Shown piece by piece: positions 32,527 to 37,838 of a stretch of DNA of 37,838 bases. This DNA comes from JAGDXO01 sp964541025 (GTDB taxonomy: Archaea; Thermoplasmatota; Thermoplasmata; Thermoplasmatales; GCA-001856825): NCBI GenBank assembly GCA_964541025.1, contig CAZIOW010000015.1, positions 1 through 37,838 on the forward strand, in the 5' to 3' direction. The notes under the pieces are model-generated. The model ran no database searches. It had not been told where the DNA came from and saw only the letters and a program-made list of their open reading frames with translations. Position numbers and translations under genes: made by a program. Position 1 is the first letter of the stretch. Each line of letters starts with the position of its first letter.

Positions 32527-33619
32527 TTCCCAGGATCCTTAGAAAATGATAATGCTTCGGTTCCATTCACTTCTGGAACAACAGATGAACCAAAGGAATT
32601 ATTTATACTCAGAAAGATATAGTCCTGGAAATATGGTCCATTCTTACCATGCTCTTTTCATATGAAGGTAACTCAAGCATTTCCTCGAAGGATCGTATTT
32701 TCTCTCTTATACCGTACCATCATTTATGGTCATGGGGAACTCTTTTCATGTCTACGATGATTGGTTCCCGTTACGTAATGGATGGTAAATTTGATCCTCG
32801 CAGCACATTGGATTTAATTGAGAAGGAGAAGGTAACGTGGATGAGCATGGTACCAACAATGCTTTATTCACTCTTATCGACAAAAGAATCTGAAAAACTA
32901 GAAGGAATGAAGATACTGATAGGAGGTGCTGCAATGCCATCTGGCCTTGTCAATATGGCGATTAAGAAGGGAATAGAATTGACATCAATATATGGCTTTA
33001 CTGATGGCCTCATTGCAGGAATAGGAACCCTTAAGAATGAATACCCTAGGGACAGAAACCTGGAATATGGAATTTCCACTAATTCTATAACCCATGCCCA
33101 CTTTACAGAATTTGAATTTGATCTGGAAACAGGAGGAGAGATTAAATTTAGAGCTCCTTGGATTCCAAGTGGATATTTTAACAGTGAAAAGGAGTCAAAA
33201 AGGGACTATACAGATGATGGCTGGTTTAAACCGGGAGATGCTGGATTCATTGATTCTGAAGGAAATGTAAGGATTTCTGATAGGATCAAGGATATGATAA
33301 AGAGTGGTGCGGAGTTCATACCAAGTGCTATTATAGAGAATGTAATTTCAGATATGGAAATTGTTGAAATGGCTGCAGTTGTTGGTAAGGAATATATTAA
33401 ATGGGGTGAAAGACCCTGGTGCTTCGTAAAAACAAGGCCGGGAAACAATTTTCAGAAATTGGAATTAAAGAAGCGTTATTGGAAAAAGTTCGCGATGGCA
33501 AGATTAAGGAATGGTGGATACCGGATAAATTCATTGAATTGAAAGAAATTCCACTCACCAGCACTGGTAAAATTGATAAGAGAAGTTTAAGGGAGTATTT
33601 GAAAAATATTAACCCTTAA
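32527..33619 (+). pseudogene. acyl-CoA synthetase (AMP-binding) remnant with two frameshifts
   Basis: Three frame pieces line up as one ANL-superfamily ligase. Piece 1 (from about 32527) reads DNASVPFTSGTTDEPKELF, the P-loop, with Asp where Gly is usual in TSGTTG. Piece 2 (32614 on) reads IVLEIWSILTMLFSYEG into IPYHHLWSWGTLFMST, then DDGWFKPGDAGFIDSEGNVR and SDRIKDMIKSGAEF. A frameshift at about 33440-33450 leads to piece 3, GIKEALLEKVRDGKIKEWW to LTSTGKIDKRSLREYL, including the catalytic Lys of TGK. The N-terminal ~170 residues are missing. So it is a truncated, frameshifted gene. Nothing shows the break is an assembly artefact, but two near-homopolymer breaks deserve checking. Confidence 0.82.
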
Positions 33620-33622
33620 TTT

Positions 33623-34684
33623 TTATCGAAAACCATCCCTGTACTGAAGTGGGAAAAAAGACTTTGAAAAATAATTTGAGGCATTTCTTGCAGGCCAGTA
33701 AGGATCTCTGAGGAGAAGTCGCCCTAATGTCACCATATCCGCATAATTTTGGTCAACTATTGAATTCATCATATCCATAGAGTTAATGTTTCCAACAACC
33801 GATGTCAATATTTCCGAGTTTTTCTTAATGGCCTTTGAAATATCTAAGTTGTAGGCTTCAGTATTAGGTATTTTGATTCCGGGAATTATCCCCCCAGATG
33901 AACAGTCTATCAAATCAACACCGTTCTTATACAGCTCCCTTGCGAGGAATGCAGAATCCTCAATCGTCCATCCTCCATCGTGAAAATCATTACCAGATAT
34001 TCTTACAAATAGTGGAGTGTCTTCTCTTATTCTTGACCTGATCTCATTTACAATTTCCAATAAAAATCTAATTCGCCCTTCTATGGTACCTCCATAGAGG
34101 TCATTTCTTTTGTTTGTAATTGGCGATAAAAATTCGTGTATCAGATAGCCATGAGCTGCGTGGATTTCCACAATATCTATGTTAGCCCTTTCTGCCAATT
34201 CTGCTGAACTTCCAAAATTCTTCACAGTTTGCTCTATATCATTTATATCCATTTCCCTAGGGATGGGCCAGTTGCTCGTGTATTGAATTGGAGAAGGAGA
34301 AATATTTGTCCATCCTCCTTTTCCAATAGGAATTTTCCCATGTCCCTTATTCGGTGCATAAGTCCCTGCTTTCCTTCCAGCATGAGCTAACTGAATTCCA
34401 ACTAATGCCCCATAGGATTTTATCGGTTTTGAAAGTTTCTTAAAACTTTCCATTTGTTTCTCATTATAAAGTCTTAGATCGTCCGGGCTTATTAATCCAG
34501 ACGGATCTATGGCAGTTGCTTCTATCATAATTATTCCTGCGCCGCCCATTGCCCTCGTGGTGTAGTGGAATAAATGGAAATCGTTAGCACATCCATCCGC
34601 AGATGAGTACATGCACATAGGAGACATCATTATCCTATTCCTGGAAATAACTCCTCTTATTTTTAAAGGGTCAAAAACATTCAT
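33623..34684 (-). CDS. NADH:flavin oxidoreductase, Old Yellow Enzyme family (YqjM-like)
   Basis: This 353-residue FMN-dependent TIM barrel reduces activated C=C bonds (enones, possibly nitro or xenobiotic compounds). Residues 21-27 SPMCMYS carry the redox-tuning cysteine of the YqjM class. Others: LFHYTTRAMGGAG, QLAHAGRKAG, EIHAAHGYLIHEFLSP near residue 174 with the substrate-binding His pair, NKRNDLYGG, RISGNDF and MVTLGRLLLRDPYWPARNA at the C-terminus. Physiological substrate unknown. The start is ATG 34684 with ATTTATAAGTAAATT upstream, a likely TATA region. It ends 3 bases from the acyl-CoA synthetase remnant. Confidence 0.92.
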   Translation of the reverse strand: MNVFDPLKIRGVISRNRIMMSPMCMYSSADGCANDFHLFHYTTRAMGGAGIIMIEATAIDPSGLISPDDLRLYNEKQMESFKKLSKPIKSYGALVGIQLAHAGRKAGTYAPNKGHGKIPIGKGGWTNISPSPIQYTSNWPIPREMDINDIEQTVKNFGSSAELAERANIDIVEIHAAHGYLIHEFLSPITNKRNDLYGGTIEGRIRFLLEIVNEIRSRIREDTPLFVRISGNDFHDGGWTIEDSAFLARELYKNGVDLIDCSSGGIIPGIKIPNTEAYNLDISKAIKKNSEILTSVVGNINSMDMMNSIVDQNYADMVTLGRLLLRDPYWPARNASNYFSKSFFPLQYRDGFR

Positions 34685-34878
34685 TTAGGTTCAATTAATT
34701 TACTTATAAATAATATGATCTGTCTTCATCCGCCATATTGGAGAATCTATTCAGCGTTAAATATGTTGAAACATTCAATGAAAGAAGACACAACTCTGAA
34801 AACTTCTCAAATTTGGTATTATAAATATTGGTTGATGGATAGAAATTAAATATAATCTAAAAGTATAAATTCTGGAAT

Positions 34879-35388
34879 CTAAGAAACAAATAATGCCTTT
34901 ATTATTGAAAAAAATAGGATGATGGAAAGTGAACTATACATAATTTCAATCAGGAGGAAAGGAGAGAAAAGAACTGATACCAGGTTAAGAAGTGGGAATA
35001 CCGTGAGGATTATTATCATCAATGATATGATGAGAAATACCCTCATATTCTGGGAATTGAAATTCTCATATCTTTTTCCCATGCTGGTTGATCCCCTGAG
35101 TAAAAGGCCTATGACTATGATAAGTACTGATGAATAAATAAGATAGCCTCCGACACCTGCCATGGATATAAATTTTGAGATATCCATGGATGAGGAATAT
35201 ACCTGCAGGAATATTGCTACTGTAGACGATAGGAATAAGAATCCTGCAAATATTATATACCATGGCATCCTGCCATCAAAGATAGCCAAGAGTTCAGTCG
35301 TACCTGAATTTGTGACTTTATTGTCTGACACATTTTCAAATGTCATTAATGAATACATGAAGTCATTGTATTTAATTTTGTCTGCCAT
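34879..35388 (-). CDS. four-helix membrane protein, unknown
   Basis: This 169-residue protein has a polar N-terminus (about 1-40) and four hydrophobic segments (about 42-62, 77-97, 113-133 and 140-166). It is the second gene of a unit with the winged-helix regulator, whose stop lies 3 bases before its start. That pairing suggests it is controlled by, or controls, the regulator, or is a membrane partner; nothing in the sequence names a function. I see no cysteines or histidine clusters. Confidence 0.65.
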   Translation of the reverse strand: MADKIKYNDFMYSLMTFENVSDNKVTNSGTTELLAIFDGRMPWYIIFAGFLFLSSTVAIFLQVYSSSMDISKFISMAGVGGYLIYSSVLIIVIGLLLRGSTSMGKRYENFNSQNMRVFLIISLMIIILTVFPLLNLVSVLFSPFLLIEIMYSSLSIILFFSIIKALFVS

Positions 35389-35391
35389 ATG

Positions 35392-36015
35392 TCATATTAT
35401 ATTTTTAAACCCTAGCAATGGAAATGTAAAAATCATGATAAGATTATTCTCATCATCTATATTTTCTGGGGCATTTGCCTCATATTCCTTTATGAATTCT
35501 CTCATCATTGAATTAAATTTCAGTAATCCTTTGTCTGTAACAGTTGAAAGGGATAACATCATCATTTCTTTCATTTTTGTTATTACATCTTCCATTTCTT
35601 TTGGTTCTAATAAGTTAATCTCTTGTGCAATTGTATTCAACAGTATTGAATTAGCCATTATCACTGATGTAAGAACATCCTTCAAACTTTCGTTGTCCAA
35701 CTTGTTTATTTCGGAATAGAGATCATTATATCTTATTTTATCGAGCATGGAAATATTGAGTTTGTAGTATTTTTCAACATAGTTTCTAATTATTCTGGAC
35801 TCAGCTGATAATAATATTCCATCCTGTACCATTTCCTTTACAGTCCTGTAAAGATTCGCCCTTGATGTCTTCACATATTTAGAAATCTGTGTGACGTTCA
35901 TCATTTTATTCTTGAGTAGGAGAGCAATTATAGAAGATTTTGTCTTATTCTTATAGGTTTCAAGGAGGGTATGTATAATTTTTGTTTTTTCTTCTTGTGT
36001 TTCTACCATTTTCAA
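35392..36015 (-). CDS. winged-helix transcriptional regulator
   Basis: The 207 residues contain an N-terminal HTH (SSIIALLLKNKMMNVTQISKYVKTS then RANLYRTVKEMVQDGILL, about 32-70), in the TrmB/MarR/GntR-like arrangement, and a mostly helical C-terminal part rich in Met, Leu, Lys, Asp and Glu (about 90-207) that may dimerise or bind a ligand. It is divergent from the MFS transporter gene with 45 bases between, the usual layout for a local repressor. It is transcribed with the four-helix protein gene that follows. Confidence 0.72.
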   Translation of the reverse strand: MKMVETQEEKTKIIHTLLETYKNKTKSSIIALLLKNKMMNVTQISKYVKTSRANLYRTVKEMVQDGILLSAESRIIRNYVEKYYKLNISMLDKIRYNDLYSEINKLDNESLKDVLTSVIMANSILLNTIAQEINLLEPKEMEDVITKMKEMMMLSLSTVTDKGLLKFNSMMREFIKEYEANAPENIDDENNLIMIFTFPLLGFKNII

Positions 36016-36060
36016 ATAATTTATATATAAGATTTAAATTTACCTATAATTTGGGATTAT
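36016..36060. promoter_or_regulatory. divergent promoter region for regulator and MFS transporter
   Basis: The 45 bases between the two start codons are nearly all A/T. TTTATATATAAG (read CTTATATATAAA on the other strand) serves as TATA for the regulator, about 25 bases before its ATG at 36015, and TTTAAATTTACC lies about 25 bases before the MFS ATG at 36061. Overlapping promoters mean one bound repressor could block both. Confidence 0.5.
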
Positions 36061-37269
36061 ATGTATAACAATGATAATAATCCAAAATCAAACAGAAATT
36101 TCAAAATGCTATTAGTAAACTCTGGATTTTCAAGGTTCGGATTTTCCACTTTTGATCTTGTTATTATTTGGGTTGTACTATATATTACACACTCGCCCTT
36201 CCTTTCTGGACTTGCCGATGGGATGATGGCATTTCCCCTTTTCCTAAGTTTTGTTGTTGGAGCATACGTTGATAAAATTTCTAGAAAGAAAAACCTGGCC
36301 ATTGTTGCCTCTTTTTTTAGGGCTATTTCCATGTTATTAATATTTATTGGCATATTTTTTGGAAATCAATTAATAGTCATTATTGCCATATTTATCTCTG
36401 CTTTTTTGATAGGTTTTACATCCGATATTCTTAATTCAATAAGAGCATCTTGGACAAAGGAATTCCTCAGCGAATCACAGTATAAATACGGAAGTTCGTC
36501 TCAGAATACAGTGAACTCCCTAGCAGAAGGAATAGGCTATATTGCATCTGGATTCCTTATTCAGATGGGCTTTTCAGGTGCATTCTTGGCCCTTTTTGTA
36601 GTTTTCCTTTTATCAGTTACTCCTATAATTTTTATAATAAATGCAGAGACAACTGTTGAAAATGTAGAAGAAAATATTTCTTCCACCATCATCGAGGGAA
36701 TGAATTTTGTGAAGAAGAACAGAGCCATTGTCCAAATAATGATTATTGCAATTATTGTTAATTTTATTTTCGGAATGGCAGGAATAATATTTATTGCTCT
36801 TGTACAGGTGCATTTTAAACTCCCTCCTATTTATGTTTCGCTTATATTTGTATCCTTACTTATTGGAATCATCGGTGGTTCTTCGTTTGCAAGAATACTA
36901 TCTGGAAGAGTTGGTCCAATTACCTTAGTCAATCTAGTTACAGTGGGATTTTCTCTTGTTTCCATATATTTTATAAGGGCTATAATGATTGTAATTTTGC
37001 CTACGCTAATAATTGGATTTTCAATAGGAATAACTAATGTTGTAGTTGGAACTGCATTATTAAAAATTATTCCCTCTGATATGATGGCAAGGATTCAGGG
37101 TACCTTCAATACTTTCAGCGTTGCTATCGTCTCTGTTTCTGGTATGATAGGTGGTCTGATAATTCAAGCATTTGGATATGGTGGAAGTTTTGTTATCCTG
37201 GGAATAGGTATAATTATTATTTCTCCTCTTCCCATATTATTCAAGAAAATGGGAAATCTAACTATATAG
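36061..37269 (+). CDS. MFS transporter (efflux type)
   Basis: This 402-residue protein has twelve predicted helices in two halves; GAYVDKISRKKNLAIVASFFR, split as GAYVDKISRKK and NLAIVASFFRA (about 67-87), is the loop 2-3 signature (D-x-x-x-R-K/R) of major-facilitator proteins. A central polar loop lies near 198-215 (TTVENVEENISS). The first-half pattern resembles H+-coupled drug or solute exporters. Being divergent from a winged-helix regulator supports induced export of a toxic compound. No substrate can be named. It is followed, after about 40 bases, by a 10-bp inverted repeat. Confidence 0.87.
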   Translation: MYNNDNNPKSNRNFKMLLVNSGFSRFGFSTFDLVIIWVVLYITHSPFLSGLADGMMAFPLFLSFVVGAYVDKISRKKNLAIVASFFRAISMLLIFIGIFFGNQLIVIIAIFISAFLIGFTSDILNSIRASWTKEFLSESQYKYGSSSQNTVNSLAEGIGYIASGFLIQMGFSGAFLALFVVFLLSVTPIIFIINAETTVENVEENISSTIIEGMNFVKKNRAIVQIMIIAIIVNFIFGMAGIIFIALVQVHFKLPPIYVSLIFVSLLIGIIGGSSFARILSGRVGPITLVNLVTVGFSLVSIYFIRAIMIVILPTLIIGFSIGITNVVVGTALLKIIPSDMMARIQGTFNTFSVAIVSVSGMIGGLIIQAFGYGGSFVILGIGIIIISPLPILFKKMGNLTI

Positions 37270-37309
37270 CAATGAAAACCTGGTTGGTTAACCGGATAAT
37301 AGGATTGAT

Positions 37310-37334
37310 TTTAATTCATTATATATGAATTAAA
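37310..37334. repeat. 10-bp perfect inverted repeat after the MFS gene
   Basis: TTTAATTCAT-TATAT-ATGAATTAAA pairs exactly around a 5-base spacer. It starts 41 bases after the MFS stop. No T-run follows, so it is not a typical archaeal terminator; it may be an RNA hairpin or a protein-binding site. The roughly 210 bases to 37547 hold no gene I can support, only a 22-codon frame (MKVIHFHLKGKISPERIWK...) from about 37362. Confidence 0.4.
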
Positions 37335-37547
37335 CAGATATTATGAACTGAGAAATGATATGAAGGTAATACATTTTCACTTAAAGGGAAAAATTTCTCC
37401 CGAAAGGATTTGGAAGATAATAGGTTGAAGATCACCTCAATGGAACCAGTATCCCATTATTTATAATTTTGTTTCAAGCTTAAAACTGGATAAATAATTT
37501 GTGTTAAAGAATCCCTTCTTTTCAATTTTTTGCGTAAAATATCTTTA

Positions 37548-37564
37548 TTTACATTCTATGTAAA
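37548..37564. promoter_or_regulatory. perfect palindrome just before the ACR3-like gene
   Basis: TTTACAT-TCT-ATGTAAA has 7-bp arms matching exactly and ends 6 bases before ATG 37571. AT-rich AAAATATCTTTATTT lies immediately upstream as possible TATA. Position between promoter and start fits a repressor operator (for example ArsR-type), which is inference. Confidence 0.5.
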
Positions 37565-37570
37565 GGTCTT

Positions 37571-37838
37571 ATGACCTCTGAATCAAAATTAGTAAAACTA
37601 AGAGACCACCTCGACAGATTTTTGGGGGTTTATGTTGCAATATCCATCGTTATTGCATTTGTTTTGGGATTAAAGTACGCCCAACCTGTGCATCAGAATC
37701 TCAGTGCAGTAAAATCCCTGGAAATGGTAGCAATCATCATTATGATTTTCCCAATGATGGTAATGATGAATGTAAGTGGGCTTGCAAAAGCTGTAAAGAA
37801 CTGGAAAATACTTTTGATAGTTCTTCTTATGAATTTCG
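37571..37838 (+). CDS. ACR3/BASS-family transporter (arsenite exporter-like), partial
   Basis: The first 89 codons of a gene cut by the window end. After a charged lead (MTSESKLVKLRDHLDRF) come a helix LGVYVAISIVIAFVLGLKYA (18-37) and a second one with IIIMIFPMMVMMNVSGLAKA (54-73), then NWKILLIVLLMNF. LDRF-x-x-x-Y at the start of helix 1 and FPMM-x-x-x-N-x-x-x-L in helix 2 match arsenite permeases of the ACR3 type within the bile acid:sodium symporter superfamily. The catalytic cysteine of ACR3 lies further on, outside the window, so arsenite specificity is unproven. ATG 37571 follows a perfect palindrome. Confidence 0.7.
   Translation, partial: MTSESKLVKLRDHLDRFLGVYVAISIVIAFVLGLKYAQPVHQNLSAVKSLEMVAIIIMIFPMMVMMNVSGLAKAVKNWKILLIVLLMNF

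Noticed and set aside
32417..32566. N-terminal 50-residue extension of the aldehyde ferredoxin oxidoreductase frame
   Set aside because: Family proteins begin at the VGGFTGKILRVNL segment; the extension is not family-like and covers TATA-like sequence before ATG 32416.
35162..35719. 185-residue plus-strand frame opposite the regulator and membrane-protein genes
   Set aside because: It spans two real genes on the other strand, including their junction, and has no recognisable start signal.
37362..37430. 22-codon frame MKVIHFHLKGKISPERIWK...
   Set aside because: Too short, no family match and no promoter; may be a fragment, but the evidence is insufficient.
1..37838. CRISPR array, toxin-antitoxin, restriction or other defence cluster
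   Set aside because: No regular spaced repeats, no Cas, methylase, nuclease or toxin-antitoxin motifs other than the broken tnpB.

Overview
The window looks like a chromosomal segment from an acidophilic archaeon of the Thermoplasmatales (Ferroplasma, Cuniculiplasma or Thermoplasma relatives); genus cannot be told from sequence alone. The reasons are: AT-rich DNA; arginine written mostly as AGA/AGG; TATA-like boxes 20-30 bases before many starts, implying leaderless transcripts; GGTGA-type ribosome sites mainly inside operons; exported proteins full of N-x-S/T sequons; and a respiratory chain using a cupredoxin with no cytochrome c in sight. A run of 45 Ns marks a scaffolded or draft assembly.

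Layout: 0-2.1 kb is accessory and partly decayed (broken tnpB with an IS200/IS605-type hairpin, a membrane-anchored exoprotein, a degraded small membrane gene, tRNA-Lys). 2.2-3.4 kb is sat (ATP sulfurylase). 3.5-12.3 kb is a respiratory island: a small membrane protein, heme-copper oxidase subunits II and I, a cupredoxin, heme O synthase and an unknown membrane protein with one CxCE motif; then, after two reverse-strand membrane genes (DUF998 and CPBP protease), a Rieske protein and cytochrome b. Together these could carry electrons quinol -> cytochrome b/Rieske -> cupredoxin -> CuA -> oxygen.

12.3-17.5 kb holds an ABC transporter with a membrane-anchored exoprotein, divergent from an MMPL exporter. 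17.6-20.7 kb holds an Lrp-type double-HTH regulator, a GT21-like glycosyltransferase and a DUF1015 protein. 20.7-26.2 kb holds a B12-type radical SAM enzyme, a K+ channel with RCK domains, CbiZ (cobamide salvage), a phosphoesterase and a second RCK-type K+ channel. 26.2-27.6 kb is a DtxR-like regulator overlapping an HX4DEH metal permease, with a perfect palindrome at its start.

27.7-34.7 kb is metabolic: urocanase, ProC, a MoaD-like protein tail-to-tail with an aldehyde ferredoxin oxidoreductase, a frameshifted acyl-CoA synthetase pseudogene and an Old Yellow Enzyme. 34.9-37.8 kb has a winged-helix regulator plus membrane protein divergent from an MFS transporter, then the start of an ACR3/BASS transporter with a palindrome just before its start. 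I found no CRISPR array, rRNA, prophage or clear new defence system. The least explained items are the CxCE membrane protein and small subunit in the oxidase locus, the two similar palindromes (oxidase and DtxR promoters), and the radical SAM/CbiZ neighbourhood.
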